64,000 nucleotides of DNA from Phenylobacterium immobile (ATCC 35973) (GTDB taxonomy: Bacteria > Pseudomonadota > Alphaproteobacteria > Caulobacterales > Caulobacteraceae), in assembly GCF_001375595.1 (NCBI RefSeq), contig NZ_CVJQ01000001.1:620001-684000 (forward strand), written 5' to 3'. The notes under the pieces are model-generated. The model saw nothing but the letters and a program-made list of their open reading frames with translations. It was not told the DNA's origin and did no database searches. The number at the start of each line of letters is the position of its first letter. Within the stretch, counting starts at the first letter, position 1. Below, in pieces: positions 16,977 to 26,089 of this stretch. The position numbers and the translations under genes are program-made.

Positions 16977-17582
16977 ATGGCGACACCTCCCCCCTCCGAA
17001 ATGTCCCTCCGTCACGGCGCCGTTCTTGCGCGCCTGACGGAGCTCGGCTTGGCGTTGGCGGAGCGGGTCCAGGCGGAGGCCATGGCGGCGACGGGGGCGG
17101 AGGATCTGGATCGGATGAGCCAGGCCTTCCATCGGGTGTCGCGCTCGGTGCGGATGTCGGTGGCGCTGGAGGCGAAGTTCGCACGGGCGGAGCGTGATGA
17201 GGCGCGGGTTCATGAGGCGGAGAAGGCGGTGGAGCGGCCGCCGCGACCCAAGATCGTGTCCGTGCCCTATGAGGGGGCCTGGCCGGACTGGGATGACCCC
17301 TCGCCGAACCCCGTCGCCCGGACGTGGCGCGAGCGGGAAGCGGACGATTGGGACGAGAAGACCGAAATCGCCAAGGCCAAGGCCTTCGCCGCGCGCCTGG
17401 ACACCGAGAAGCAGTTGCTCGCGGCGGATGAGGTTCCGCCCCACCTGATCGAGGCGCTCGCCGCCGCGAGGGTGGCGCAGGCCTTGGCGCAGGACCTGGC
17501 GCAGGGGCCCGTTCGGCGAGAGGCCGTCCGCGCCGCGAAGGCGGCCGAGGGGCTGAACGCCGCGTCGCCCAACACCTCATGA
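16977..17582 (+). CDS. SOS-box-controlled coiled-coil protein, unknown function
   Basis: The 201-residue product is highly charged and alpha-helical: LTELGLALAERVQAEAMAA, FHRVSRSVRMSVALEAKF, ERDEARVHEAEKAVE, then a Trp/Pro-rich middle (YEGAWPDWDDPSPNP), a second helical region from ~120 and an Ala-rich helical tail. No catalytic motif or membrane segment is seen. The perfect LexA box 3 bases upstream predicts DNA-damage induction. ATG at 16977 fits the same box-to-start spacing as mmcB at 63714; ATG at 17001 is an alternative. GC-rich codon use is host-like, unlike the cassette before it. It precedes leuB by 112 bases. I do not recognise the family. Confidence 0.7.
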   Translation: MATPPPSEMSLRHGAVLARLTELGLALAERVQAEAMAATGAEDLDRMSQAFHRVSRSVRMSVALEAKFARAERDEARVHEAEKAVERPPRPKIVSVPYEGAWPDWDDPSPNPVARTWREREADDWDEKTEIAKAKAFAARLDTEKQLLAADEVPPHLIEALAAARVAQALAQDLAQGPVRREAVRAAKAAEGLNAASPNTS

Positions 17583-17694
17583 GGCGAGTTTGCGGCCCAG
17601 GGTTGCTGCCCAGGGTTTGCGGGGCTGGTTTGCGGGCATGGCCGTCTTCCCTTAGGAAGCTGACGCAAACCTCCACCCCCTTCGGGAGCCCCCC

Positions 17695-18747
17695 ATGACC
17701 GACCTGTTCCTCCTGCCCGGCGACGGCATCGGCCCCGAGGTGATCGCTGAGGTGAAGCGCGTGGCCGCAGCCTTGACGCCGGACCTGACGCTGGACGAGG
17801 GGCTGTTCGGCGGCATCGCCTATGACACCGAGGGCGCGCCGATCTCGGACGCTACGCTTAGCGCCGCCATGGCCTCGAAGGCGGTGCTCATGGGCGCCGT
17901 CGGCGGCCCGCAATGGGCGTCCGCGCCGCGCGACAAGCGGCCGGAGGCGGCGTTGCTGCGCCTGCGCTCGGAGATGAAGGTCTATGCGAACCTTAGGCCA
18001 GCCCTGTGCTTCGGCCCGCTGGCCGACGCCTCGTCGCTGAAGCGCGAGGTGGTCGAGGGCCTGGACCTGATGATCGTGCGCGAGCTGACCGGCGGGGTCT
18101 ATTTCGGCCAGCCGCGCGGCATCGAGACGCTCGCCAATGGCCAGCAGCGCGGCTTCGACACCCAGGTCTATACGACCAGCGAGATCGAGCGCGTCGCCCG
18201 CGTCGCCTTCGAGCTGGCCCGCGGCCGCCGCAACAAGGTGGCCAGCGCTGAGAAGTCCAACGTCATGGAGTCCGGCCTGCTCTGGCGCGAGGTGGTCGAG
18301 GCCCTGCACAAGCGCGACTACGCCGATGTCGAGCTGACCCACATCCTGGCCGACAACGCCGCCATGCAGATCGTGCGCAATCCCCAGCAGTTCGACGTCA
18401 TGGTCATGGACAACCTGTTCGGCGACATCCTCTCCGACATCTCCGCCCAGCTGACCGGCTCGCTCGGCATGTTGCCCTCGGCGGCGCTCGGCGATCCCGG
18501 CAAGCCCGGCCTCTATGAGCCGATCCACGGCTCGGCGCCGGATATCGCGGGCCAGGGCCTGGCCAATCCGCTGGCGGCGATCCTGTCCTTCGAGATGGCG
18601 CTGCGCTGGTCGCTCGACCGCGCCGCCGACGCCGACCGGCTGAAGGCCGCCGTCGAGAAGGCCCTCGAGGGCGGCGCGCGCACCCGCGACCTCGGCGGTG
18701 AGATGGGCACCACCCAGATGACCGACGCGGTGCTGGCCGCGCTGTAA
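17695..18747 (+). CDS. leuB: 3-isopropylmalate dehydrogenase
   Basis: LeuB (350 residues) oxidatively decarboxylates 3-isopropylmalate with NAD in leucine synthesis. Family features are [15 protein letters not shown] at the N-terminus, the substrate-binding [13 protein letters not shown] segment, and [27 protein letters not shown] followed by [13 protein letters not shown] for metal and cofactor binding. It is full length. The start follows GGAGCCCCCC. It is separated from leuCD by 4.7 kb holding two small genes, the ABC-3C cassette and the SOS-controlled gene. Confidence 0.96.
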   Translation: MTDLFLLPGDGIGPEVIAEVKRVAAALTPDLTLDEGLFGGIAYDTEGAPISDATLSAAMASKAVLMGAVGGPQWASAPRDKRPEAALLRLRSEMKVYANLRPALCFGPLADASSLKREVVEGLDLMIVRELTGGVYFGQPRGIETLANGQQRGFDTQVYTTSEIERVARVAFELARGRRNKVASAEKSNVMESGLLWREVVEALHKRDYADVELTHILADNAAMQIVRNPQQFDVMVMDNLFGDILSDISAQLTGSLGMLPSAALGDPGKPGLYEPIHGSAPDIAGQGLANPLAAILSFEMALRWSLDRAADADRLKAAVEKALEGGARTRDLGGEMGTTQMTDAVLAAL

Positions 18748-18759
18748 ATAATCTAGGTC

Positions 18760-18788
18760 GTCATTACCGGGACAAGCCCGGCTATGAC
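18760..18788. repeat. GTCAT...ATGAC dispersed palindrome
   Basis: GTCAT, TA, CCGGG, ACAAG, CCCGG, CT, ATGAC forms a 29-base inverted repeat between leuB and asd. Similar GTCATxxCCGGG palindromes are, from memory, common intergenic repeats in alphaproteobacteria. It may also terminate leuB transcription. Confidence 0.6.
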
Positions 18789-18869
18789 GGTCAAATTCGG
18801 GGTTCCATTTGCATCCCGTGCGTCGAGAGCGTACGGGAACGCTCCCTTATCTAGGCTAGGAGATCTCCA

Positions 18870-19901
18870 ATGGGTTACCGGGTCGCCGTCGTCGGCGCCA
18901 CGGGCAACGTGGGCCGTGAAATGCTGAACATCCTCGAGGAAGTGAACTTCCCCGTGGAGAAAATTCACGCGATCGCCTCGCGCAAATCCATTGGCGTGCA
19001 AGTCTCCTTCGGCGAGAAGATCGTGCCTTGCGAAGACGTCGAGAAGTTCGACTTCTCCACCGTCGACCTCGTGCTGATGAGCGTCTCCGGGGCCTTCTCC
19101 AAGGAGTGGTCGCCCAAGATCGGCGCCGCCGGCCCCATCGTCATCGACAACTCCTCGGCGTTCCGCATGGACCCCGACGTGCCGCTGATCGTGCCGGAGG
19201 TGAACCCTGACGCCGTCAGCTATGCGGGCCGCAAGAACATCATCGCCAACCCCAACTGCTCCACCGCCCAGCTGGTCGTGGCGCTGAAGCCGCTGCACGA
19301 CCGCGCCAAGATCAAGCGCGTGGTGGTCTCGACCTACCAGTCGGTCTCCGGCGCGGGCAAGGAAGGCATGGACGAGCTGTTCGACCAGACGAAGAACGTC
19401 TTCGTCCTGGGCGCCACCCCGCCCAAGAAGTTCCCCAAGCAGATCGCGTTCAACGTCATCCCCTTCATCGGCGCCTTCAAGGACGACGGCTACACCGACG
19501 AAGAGCACAAGATGTGGAACGAGACCCACAAGATCATCGACGCCGACATCAAGCTTACCGTCACCTGCGTGCGGGTGCCGGTGATGGTCGGTCACTCCGA
19601 GGCCGTGAACATCGAGTTCCACGAGGCCCTGGACGAGGACGAGGCGCGCGACCTCCTGCGGGAATCGCCGGGCCTGGTGGTGATCGATAAGCGCGACGAG
19701 ACCGGCTACATCACGCCGAAAGAAGCCCAGGGCGAGTTCCCGGTGTTCGTCTCGCGGATCCGCAACGATCCGACCGTCGAGCACGGCCTGAACCTGTGGG
19801 TCGTCGCCGACAACCTGCGCAAGGGCGCGGCCCTCAACGCCGTCCAGATCGCCGAGCTCCTGCACGAGCGCGGCCTGATCAAGACCAAGGCCCCGGCCTG
19901 A
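18870..19901 (+). CDS. asd: aspartate-semialdehyde dehydrogenase
   Basis: Asd (343 residues) reduces aspartyl phosphate to the semialdehyde, the branch point for lysine, diaminopimelate, threonine and methionine. The NADP-binding loop is VVGATGNVGREM (Gly9, Gly12, Gly15), the active-site cysteine is Cys130 in IANPNCSTAQL, and the substrate patch TYQSVSGAGKEGMDEL follows. A good AGGAGAT precedes the ATG. The stop codon's last base begins the structured repeat at 19901-19947, and a second hairpin follows before rarD. Confidence 0.96.
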   Translation: MGYRVAVVGATGNVGREMLNILEEVNFPVEKIHAIASRKSIGVQVSFGEKIVPCEDVEKFDFSTVDLVLMSVSGAFSKEWSPKIGAAGPIVIDNSSAFRMDPDVPLIVPEVNPDAVSYAGRKNIIANPNCSTAQLVVALKPLHDRAKIKRVVVSTYQSVSGAGKEGMDELFDQTKNVFVLGATPPKKFPKQIAFNVIPFIGAFKDDGYTDEEHKMWNETHKIIDADIKLTVTCVRVPVMVGHSEAVNIEFHEALDEDEARDLLRESPGLVVIDKRDETGYITPKEAQGEFPVFVSRIRNDPTVEHGLNLWVVADNLRKGAALNAVQIAELLHERGLIKTKAPA

Positions 19902-19947
19902 GCGCGGTCCGCAAAAGTGGAAGCCGGTTTTGCGATCAGACCGCGCT
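19901..19947. repeat. nested-hairpin intergenic repeat, copy 1 (after asd)
   Basis: Outer stem AGCGCGGTC/GACCGCGCT and inner stem GCAAAA/TTTTGC enclose the 11-base loop GTGGAAGCCGG, with 5 unpaired bases (GATCA) on the 3' side. The reverse complement of the same loop lies in the element at 57075-57126, whose stems differ in sequence but pair perfectly. Confidence 0.75.
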
Positions 19948-19962
19948 CAACTTTAGAATCCC

Positions 19963-20006
19963 GAAACGGGAATATTCAGACGCTCGCGTCTGCATATTCC
20001 CGTTTC
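19963..20006. repeat. 44-base long hairpin just before rarD
   Basis: GAAACGGGAATAT pairs with ATATTCCCGTTTC (13 bp). After one mismatch, CAGACG pairs with CGTCTG around the loop CTCG. It ends 7 bases before the rarD ATG, so it could terminate asd transcripts or block the rarD ribosome site. Confidence 0.7.
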
Positions 20007-20013
20007 TAGGGCC

Positions 20014-20922
20014 ATGACGTCGCCGACCACGTCTGGCTCATCGCGCCAGGCGCTGGTCGCGGCGGTCATCACCTACACCATGTGGGGTCTGATCCCGCTG
20101 GCCTTCCAGCTGGCGGGACGCCTGGGCGCCGGCGCCTGGGAGATCCTGGTCCACCGCGTGGTCTGGGGCCTGCCCGCCGCCCTGGTCATGGTGCTGATGG
20201 CCAAGCAGGGGCCGGAGCTGAAGGCGGCGTTGCGCCAGCCGCGGACCATGGCTTTGCTGGTGCTGTCGGCGACCCTAATTTCACTGAACTGGATCGGCTT
20301 CATCTGGTCGGTCAACAACGGCCACGTGCTGGAGACCAGCCTCGGCTACTACATCCTGCCGATGCTCAACATGGCGGCCGGCGCGATCCTGTTCCGCGAG
20401 CGTTTGGGCCGGCTGCAGTACGCCGCCGTGGCCCTGGCCGCCGTCGGCGTCACCCTGCAGACCGTGGCGCTCGGCCACCTGCCGCTGATGTCGCTGTTCC
20501 TGGCCTTCTCGTTCCTGGTCTATGGAATCGTGCGCAAGCGCGTCGCCGTCGACGGCCAGACGGGCCTGGCGATCGAGTGCCTGATCCTCATCGTCTTCGC
20601 CCTGCCCTACGCCATCTGGCTGGAGGCGAGCGGGGAGGGCCACTTCCTGCATTCGCCGGCGCTCGCCGGCCTGCTGCTGATCTGCGGGCCACTGACCGCC
20701 CTGCCGCTGGCGCTGTTCGCCTGGGCGGCGCGCCGGTTGCCGCTGTCGATGATGGGCTTCCTGCAGTTCATCGCGCCCTGCATCACCTTCGTGATCGGCA
20801 TCGCCCAGGGCGAGGCGTTCAGCGCCCTGCGCGGCGTGTCCTTCATCTTCATCTGGACCGGCGCCGCGGTCTTCGCCTACGGCGCCTGGCGGGCCAGCCG
20901 CCGGGCTCACAGCGCCGCGTAG
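20014..20922 (+). CDS. rarD: RarD-type EamA family permease
   Basis: The 302-residue product is an inner-membrane transporter of the drug/metabolite superfamily with about ten hydrophobic helices and two EamA repeats. The RarD hallmark opening YTMWGLIPLAFQLAGRLGAGAWEILVHRVVW is clear, followed by WIGFIWSVNNGHVLETSLGYYI. The name derives from a chloramphenicol-sensitivity phenotype; the natural substrate is unknown. A long hairpin ends 7 bases before the ATG and leaves no obvious Shine-Dalgarno. The 3' end overlaps the convergent hydrolase gene by 16 bases. Confidence 0.9.
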   Translation: MTSPTTSGSSRQALVAAVITYTMWGLIPLAFQLAGRLGAGAWEILVHRVVWGLPAALVMVLMAKQGPELKAALRQPRTMALLVLSATLISLNWIGFIWSVNNGHVLETSLGYYILPMLNMAAGAILFRERLGRLQYAAVALAAVGVTLQTVALGHLPLMSLFLAFSFLVYGIVRKRVAVDGQTGLAIECLILIVFALPYAIWLEASGEGHFLHSPALAGLLLICGPLTALPLALFAWAARRLPLSMMGFLQFIAPCITFVIGIAQGEAFSALRGVSFIFIWTGAAVFAYGAWRASRRAHSAA

Positions 20923-22031
20923 AGCGCCTCGATCAGCCGCTTGGGCCTGGCGTCGCCCAGCAGTTCGGCGGTCTGGCGGTTCATCACATAGCCGCAGGCC
21001 AGCTTGATCTCTGGATCGGCGAACACGCAGCTGCCGCCCCATCCCGAATGCCCGAAGCTCTGGTTCCCCGGCCCCCAGGGGTGCACCGCCTCATTGCGCA
21101 TGAAGCCCGCGCCCCAGCTCATCTCGAACGGCAGCACCAGGTCCTGCCCGCGGATGCGGCTGCGCGCCGCCTCGTCCCGCGCGTGCGGCGACAGCACCTG
21201 CACCCCGTCCAGCCAGCCATCGCCCGCCACCGCCCCGAACAGCCGCGCCAGCGCGATCGCCGTGGCGTGCCCGTTGGCCGAGGGGATCTCCATCTTCCGC
21301 CACGCCCGCGCGTTCTTCGACGCCGGCTGCGACCACGGCGTCAGGAACGCCGCCTTGGTGGCCGGATTGATCTCGCCGAACCGCGGCAGGGCCCGTGGCT
21401 TGTCCATCTCGGCGACCCGGTCGAACTCGGCGTCCGGCAGCCCGATCCAGATGTCGAGGCCCAGCGGCTCGCACAGGTCCTGCCGCAGCGCCGTCCCCAG
21501 GGTCCGTCCATCCACCCGCCGGAAGATCTCGCCCGCCAGATAGCCGAAGGTGATCGGGTGATAGCCGCTGGCCGTGCCCGGCGGCCACAGGGGCGCCATG
21601 GCCGCCAGCTTGGCGCAGATGGCGTCCCAGTCGAAGTACTCGGCCGGGTCCATCTCCTCGGGAAAGCCCGACAGCCCGCCCTGGTGCGACATCACCTGGC
21701 CGACGGTCAGCGCCTCCTTGCCCATCTGGCCAAACTCCGGCCAGACCTCGGCGACGCGCTGCTCATAGGACAGCCGGCCCTGGTCGACGAGCCGCGCCAC
21801 CATCAGCGCCGCCAGCGCCTTGGTCGACGAGAACAGCGTCGTCAGCGTCCGCTCGCCGAACGGCTCGGTCTGGGCGCGATCAGCATGGCCGCCCAAGAGG
21901 TCGATGACGACCTCGCCCTCCAGCACCGCCGAGAACCGCGCGCCCAGCTCCTCGCCCGAGTCGAAAGACTGGGCGAAGGCCTCGCGCACGGCGTGGAACC
22001 GCGGGTCGGCGTGTCCGTGGATCTCGGCCAT
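20907..22031 (-). CDS. serine hydrolase of the beta-lactamase (class C)/EstB fold
   Basis: The 374-residue protein has the penicillin-recognising-enzyme motifs: FSSTK (nucleophile Ser68, Lys71), GYHPITFGYLAGE (Tyr157 in the YxN-like position) and a C-terminal FGHSGWGGS in place of KTG. No signal peptide is seen, so it is probably cytoplasmic, as are EstB-type esterases. It may hydrolyse esters or amides; the substrate is unknown. It lies downstream of ahcY... in the opposite sense of order: ahcY ends at 22036, only 4 bases before this gene's start, so ahcY and the hydrolase are likely one leftward transcript. Confidence 0.82.
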   Translation of the reverse strand: MAEIHGHADPRFHAVREAFAQSFDSGEELGARFSAVLEGEVVIDLLGGHADRAQTEPFGERTLTTLFSSTKALAALMVARLVDQGRLSYEQRVAEVWPEFGQMGKEALTVGQVMSHQGGLSGFPEEMDPAEYFDWDAICAKLAAMAPLWPPGTASGYHPITFGYLAGEIFRRVDGRTLGTALRQDLCEPLGLDIWIGLPDAEFDRVAEMDKPRALPRFGEINPATKAAFLTPWSQPASKNARAWRKMEIPSANGHATAIALARLFGAVAGDGWLDGVQVLSPHARDEAARSRIRGQDLVLPFEMSWGAGFMRNEAVHPWGPGNQSFGHSGWGGSCVFADPEIKLACGYVMNRQTAELLGDARPKRLIEALYAAL

Positions 22032-22035
22032 GGTC

Positions 22036-23427
22036 CTAGTAGCGGTAGTGCTCGGGCTTGAACGGGCCCTCGACGGTCACGCCGATATAGTCAGCCTGGT
22101 CCTTCGACAGCTTGGTAAGCTTCGCGCCCAGCTTGCCCAGGTGCAGCATGGCGACCTTTTCATCGAGGTGCTTGGGCAGGGTGTAGACCTTGGTCTCGTA
22201 CTGGGCGCCGTTCACCCACAGCTCGATCTGCGCCAGGGTCTGGTTGGTGAAGGAGGCGCTCATCACGAAGCTTGGGTGGCCCGTGGCGTTGCCCAGGTTC
22301 ACCAGGCGGCCTTCCGACAGCAGGATGATCTTCTTGCCGTCGGGGAATTCGACGTGGTGGACCTGATCCTTGATCTTGTCCCACTTGAAGTTCTTCAGGC
22401 CCGCGACCTGGATCTCGGAATCGAAGTGGCCGATGTTGGCGACGATGGCGTTGTTCTTCATCCGCCGCATGTGGTCGACGGTCAGCACGTCCTTGTTGCC
22501 CGTCGCCGTGACGAAGATGTCAGCCTTGTCGGCGACGTCGTCCATGGTCTGGACCTCATAGCCCTCCATGGCCGCCTGCAGGGCGCAGATCGGGTCGATC
22601 TCGGTGACGATGACGCGCGCGCCGCCGTTGCGCAGCGAGGCCGCCGAGCCCTTGCCCACGTCGCCATAGCCCAGGACCACGGCGACCTTGCCGGCCAGCA
22701 TCACGTCGGTGCCGCGACGGATGGCGTCGACCAGGCTCTCGCGGCAGCCGTAGAGATTGTCGAACTTCGACTTGGTGACGCTGTCGTTGACGTTGATCGC
22801 CGGGAACGGCAGCTCGCCGCGCTCGGCCATCTGGTAGAGGCGGTGAACGCCCGTGGTGGTCTCTTCCGACACGCCCTTGCAGGCGTCGCGGATCGCCGAA
22901 TAGAAGCCGGGCTTCTCCTTGAGGTAGCGCTTCATAACGGTGAAGAGCGCTTCTTCTTCCTCGTTGGTCGGCTTGTTGAGGATCGTCGGATCCTTCTCGG
23001 CCTTGGGACCCAGCACGCAAAGCAGCGTCGCGTCGCCGCCGTCGTCGAGGATCAGGTTCGGATAGCCGCCGTCCGACCATTCGAAGATCTTGTGGGCGTA
23101 TTCCCAGTACTCGATCAGGGTCTCGCCCTTGATGGCGAAGACCGGGGTGCCCTTCACCGCGATGGCGGCGGCGGCGTGGTCCTGGGTCGAAAAGATGTTG
23201 CACGAGGCCCAGCGCACATCGGCGCCGAGGGCCTGGAGGGTCTCGATCAGGACACCGGTCTGGATCGTCATGTGCAAGGAGCCCGCGATCCGGGCGCCCT
23301 TCAGCGGCTGGTCCTTGGCGAACTCGGCGCGCACCGCCATCAGGCCGGGCATCTCGGTCTCGGCGATATCCAGTTCCTTGCGGCCCCAGTCGGCGAGCGA
23401 GAGATCCTTCACGATATAGTCGGTCAT
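22036..23427 (-). CDS. ahcY: adenosylhomocysteinase
   Basis: AhcY (463 residues) hydrolyses S-adenosylhomocysteine to adenosine and homocysteine with bound NAD, completing the methyl cycle. Conserved motifs are [20 protein letters not shown] at the start, the NAD-binding [15 protein letters not shown], and a C-terminal [21 protein letters not shown]. The ~40-residue insert typical of the proteobacterial long form is present (about 145-185). The upstream region holds a near-palindrome with ATAAAGA half-sites at 23517-23538, a likely operator. The hydrolase gene follows after 4 bases. Confidence 0.96.
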   Translation of the reverse strand: MTDYIVKDLSLADWGRKELDIAETEMPGLMAVRAEFAKDQPLKGARIAGSLHMTIQTGVLIETLQALGADVRWASCNIFSTQDHAAAAIAVKGTPVFAIKGETLIEYWEYAHKIFEWSDGGYPNLILDDGGDATLLCVLGPKAEKDPTILNKPTNEEEEALFTVMKRYLKEKPGFYSAIRDACKGVSEETTTGVHRLYQMAERGELPFPAINVNDSVTKSKFDNLYGCRESLVDAIRRGTDVMLAGKVAVVLGYGDVGKGSAASLRNGGARVIVTEIDPICALQAAMEGYEVQTMDDVADKADIFVTATGNKDVLTVDHMRRMKNNAIVANIGHFDSEIQVAGLKNFKWDKIKDQVHHVEFPDGKKIILLSEGRLVNLGNATGHPSFVMSASFTNQTLAQIELWVNGAQYETKVYTLPKHLDEKVAMLHLGKLGAKLTKLSKDQADYIGVTVEGPFKPEHYRY

Positions 23428-23516
23428 GTCTTGTCCTTGCGGCGAGGGCGCCCGGCGGACAGCACGGGCGAGCTTTGAGGCGGTCTATACCGGCGGCGCG
23501 CCCACGGCGCAACCGA

Positions 23517-23538
23517 GACATAAAGACTTCCTTATATC
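23517..23538. promoter_or_regulatory. 22-base near-palindrome upstream of ahcY (candidate operator)
   Basis: On the ahcY strand the site reads GATATAAGGA, AG, TCTTTATGTC; 18 of 22 positions are self-complementary. Related ATAAAGA inverted repeats are predicted operators of S-adenosylhomocysteine-sensing regulators (SahR-like) in proteobacteria. It lies ~90 bases upstream of the ATG and overlaps the stop of the CYTH-CHAD gene. Confidence 0.5.
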
Positions 23539-25024
23539 ATCCCGGAAGACGGGCGCGGCGGACGGCTTTCAGCCCCTTGGCCGCCTGGGCGAGCAGCACG
23601 CCCTCATCCTGGGCCTGGGTCTCGATCAATCGTAGCGCAGCCTCGGCCGCCGCCGGTGATGGCGCGAGGGACTGCACCAACCTCCGTGCGGCCGAGATGT
23701 CATTCAGCGAACCCAGGGCCGCCTGCATCGCCTTCAACGCCTCGATCAAGCCCTTGGTTTTGCGCTTCGGATAGAGCGCGGCCGCGCCCTCCGCCGCATA
23801 GCGGAGCTTCTTGGCGGCGATCCGGGCGCGATGCCGATCGTCCGGCGCCAGCTTGGCCAGGCCCTTCGATTTCTTCAGCAGGCGCCTTCGGCCTTTCGCC
23901 AGGATCTTGGCGGCGAAGGCCTGGGCTGGGCGGTCGCGCATTCCGGCGCGGGCTGAATCCTCCAGCCAGGCGCCGGTCTCGAGCCATCGGGCGAAATCGA
24001 TGACGAGGGTCCTGAAGCGCGGACCGCTGACCGCGTCCAGCAACTGGGCGGCGGCGGCTTGCCGGGCGGCGAGGACGAGCTCGGTAAGCTCCGCCAGGGC
24101 GGCGTCACCTGGCCTGGCCGGCTCGACTGTTTCAGTCAGGAAGACGTCGAGGTCACGGAGACGGTCGCAGGACTTAGCCAGCCATTTGAGCTCGCCATCC
24201 AGCCTAATGTCCTCGCCATCGCCCAGGATCGCGGCGTAGGCGTCGAGCGCGCTCCGCAGAGTGCGGACCGCGACGCGCAGCTGATGGACGGGTCGGGCCG
24301 CCAGCGGCGTGACACGGAATTGGTTGGCGGCGGAGGCCAGGCGGCCCAGATTACGCCCGGCGATCGCCTGAAAGGCGGTCAGGGCGCTTGCGCCGGCGTC
24401 CAGCCGCACGACGGGCGGCGTGACGTCGTCCTCTCCAGCCGCGAGCGCCTGGCCGCGCGCGGCCTTGGTGTCGAAGGACAGGTAAAGCGGGGCGGCTTCG
24501 CCGACGGCCTGGGCGAGCGCAAAGAGCGCCGCCCGGGGACCCGCCTTCAATTCGAGCTCCAGCTCGTGGATTGGCCGCGTCACCCGGCCAGCGCGCAGCT
24601 CTCCTTCGTCGAGGGCCAGTTCGATTGTGGCGCCGGCGAAGCTCAAGGTCCGCTGACGGCGGGTGACGGCCACGCTGAACAGCGGCCGCAAGGTGGGGTC
24701 GGCGGCCTGCTTCAGGAGCCGACGCAGCACCGGCATGCGCGGATCGGGGGCGAAGGTCGGGGTCTCGACCTCATATTCCTGCCTCGCGACGCCAAAGCCG
24801 CGCTTCAGGGTCTGGACGTGGCGGCCCGTGCCATCGCGCACGCGCAGTGAGACGCCGGCCTGCTGCAGGACCCGATCGGCGGTGTCGAAATATACGGAGA
24901 CGAGCTCGCGGGTCACCTCTTCGCCGGCCGGCGCGGCCGCCAGGATCGTCTCGACGTCCGCGGGATCGAGCAGGAGCTTCAGTTCGACTTCTTCGGGCTC
25001 TGACGGTGGCGCACGCTTGCTCAT
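23537..25024 (-). CDS. CYTH and CHAD domain protein (inorganic triphosphatase-like)
   Basis: The 495-residue protein joins an N-terminal CYTH tunnel domain (about 10-200; EVELKL at 12-17, later [20 protein letters not shown] and ELELEL) to a C-terminal helical CHAD domain (about 215-490; [31 protein letters not shown]). CYTH domains of this class hydrolyse inorganic triphosphate; CHAD domains bind polyphosphate through basic helices. The architecture equals E. coli YgiF. It is divergent from bioB, with 60 bases between starts, and ends at the ahcY operator region. Confidence 0.9.
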   Translation of the reverse strand: MSKRAPPSEPEEVELKLLLDPADVETILAAAPAGEEVTRELVSVYFDTADRVLQQAGVSLRVRDGTGRHVQTLKRGFGVARQEYEVETPTFAPDPRMPVLRRLLKQAADPTLRPLFSVAVTRRQRTLSFAGATIELALDEGELRAGRVTRPIHELELELKAGPRAALFALAQAVGEAAPLYLSFDTKAARGQALAAGEDDVTPPVVRLDAGASALTAFQAIAGRNLGRLASAANQFRVTPLAARPVHQLRVAVRTLRSALDAYAAILGDGEDIRLDGELKWLAKSCDRLRDLDVFLTETVEPARPGDAALAELTELVLAARQAAAAQLLDAVSGPRFRTLVIDFARWLETGAWLEDSARAGMRDRPAQAFAAKILAKGRRRLLKKSKGLAKLAPDDRHRARIAAKKLRYAAEGAAALYPKRKTKGLIEALKAMQAALGSLNDISAARRLVQSLAPSPAAAEAALRLIETQAQDEGVLLAQAAKGLKAVRRARLPG

Positions 25025-25084
25025 GTGGTTGCGGTTCGCGCACGGGCCGCGCTATGGCATGCTGATCCGTCGCCGGAGGGTTCC

Positions 25085-26089
25085 ATGAACGCGCCTGTCC
25101 TCAATGCCGCCATCCGCCTGGATCCCGCTGAACCGCGCCACGACTGGACCTTGGACGAGGTCGAGGCGCTGTTCGACATACCGTTCACCGAACTGGTCTT
25201 CCGCGCCGCGGAAATTCATCGGCGCTGGTTCGATCCGACGGAAGTGCAACTTTCGCAACTGCTTTCGGTGAAGACCGGCGGTTGCGCCGAGAACTGCGGC
25301 TACTGCAGCCAATCGGCGGCCTTCGAAACCGGAGTGCCGGCGTCGAAGCTGATGGAGGTGCAGAACGTCATCGTCCAGGCCATGGAGGCCAAGGCTGGCG
25401 GCGCGCAGCGCTTCTGCATGGGCGCCGCCTGGCGCGACCTGAAGGACCGCGATCTGCCGAAGGTCTCGGCCATGATCGCCGGGGTGAAGGCGCTGGGTCT
25501 CGAGACCTGCGCGACGCTGGGCATGCTGACGCCGCACCAGGCGACCGCCCTGAAGGACGCCGGCCTCGACTACTACAACCACAACCTCGACACCGGCCCG
25601 GACTACTACGACAAGGTCGTCACCACCCGGACCTACCAGGACCGTCTGGACACCCTGGAGGCCGTGCGCGACGCCGGCATTAGCACCTGCTGCGGCGGCA
25701 TCGTCGGCATGGGCGAGACGCGCCGCGACCGCGCCGGCCTGCTGCACCAGCTGGCGACCCTACCGGCCCACCCCGACAGCCTGCCGATCAATGACCTGAT
25801 CCCCATCCCCGGCACGCCGCTGGGCGACGCCCCGCCGGTCGACGGCCTGGAGTTTGTCCGGATGATCGCGGTCGCCCGCCTGGTCTGCCCGAAGTCGGTC
25901 GTGCGTCTGTCGGCCGGTCGCGAGACCATGAGCCGCGAACTGCAGGCGCTCGCCTTCATGGCCGGGGCCAATTCGATCTTCGTCGGCTCGAAACTGCTGA
26001 CCGCGGGCAACCCGGAAAAGTCGACGGATGAGCTGCTGCTGGCCGACCTCGGGATGCGGCCGATGACCATGGCCTCGGCGACGCTCTAG
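25085..26089 (+). CDS. bioB: biotin synthase
   Basis: BioB (334 residues) is the radical-SAM enzyme that inserts sulfur into dethiobiotin. The 4Fe-4S cluster motif CAENCGYC gives Cys67, Cys71 and Cys74. Further family landmarks are [23 protein letters not shown] and [11 protein letters not shown]. The start at 25085 follows GGAGGGTTCC; an upstream frame from 25025 is unlikely. The last four bases overlap the convergent GNAT gene. The other biotin genes follow: bioA leftward, bioF and bioD rightward. Confidence 0.97.
   Translation: MNAPVLNAAIRLDPAEPRHDWTLDEVEALFDIPFTELVFRAAEIHRRWFDPTEVQLSQLLSVKTGGCAENCGYCSQSAAFETGVPASKLMEVQNVIVQAMEAKAGGAQRFCMGAAWRDLKDRDLPKVSAMIAGVKALGLETCATLGMLTPHQATALKDAGLDYYNHNLDTGPDYYDKVVTTRTYQDRLDTLEAVRDAGISTCCGGIVGMGETRRDRAGLLHQLATLPAHPDSLPINDLIPIPGTPLGDAPPVDGLEFVRMIAVARLVCPKSVVRLSAGRETMSRELQALAFMAGANSIFVGSKLLTAGNPEKSTDELLLADLGMRPMTMASATL

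Noticed and set aside
17583-17694. Direct repeats GCCCAGGGTT and TTTGCGG before leuB as a tandem-repeat or attenuator element
   Set aside because: The copies are short and irregular; no leader peptide rich in leucine codons or alternative hairpins typical of leu attenuation could be made out.
20082-22061. Very long open frames opposite or out of phase with real genes (for example 20082-22061, 21820-23478, 44895-47129, 35423-37252, 55112-56707)
   Set aside because: They are frames kept open by the high GC content at codon position 3 of rarD, ahcY, addA, rpsA and sdhA. Their translations are Arg/Gly/Ala/His-rich with no domain, and each is covered by a well-recognised gene.
23428-23516. SAM/SAH riboswitch in the ahcY leader
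   Set aside because: I could not align the leader with the conserved cores of SAH or SAM-II riboswitches. The only clear signal is the near-palindrome at 23517-23538, which looks like a protein operator.
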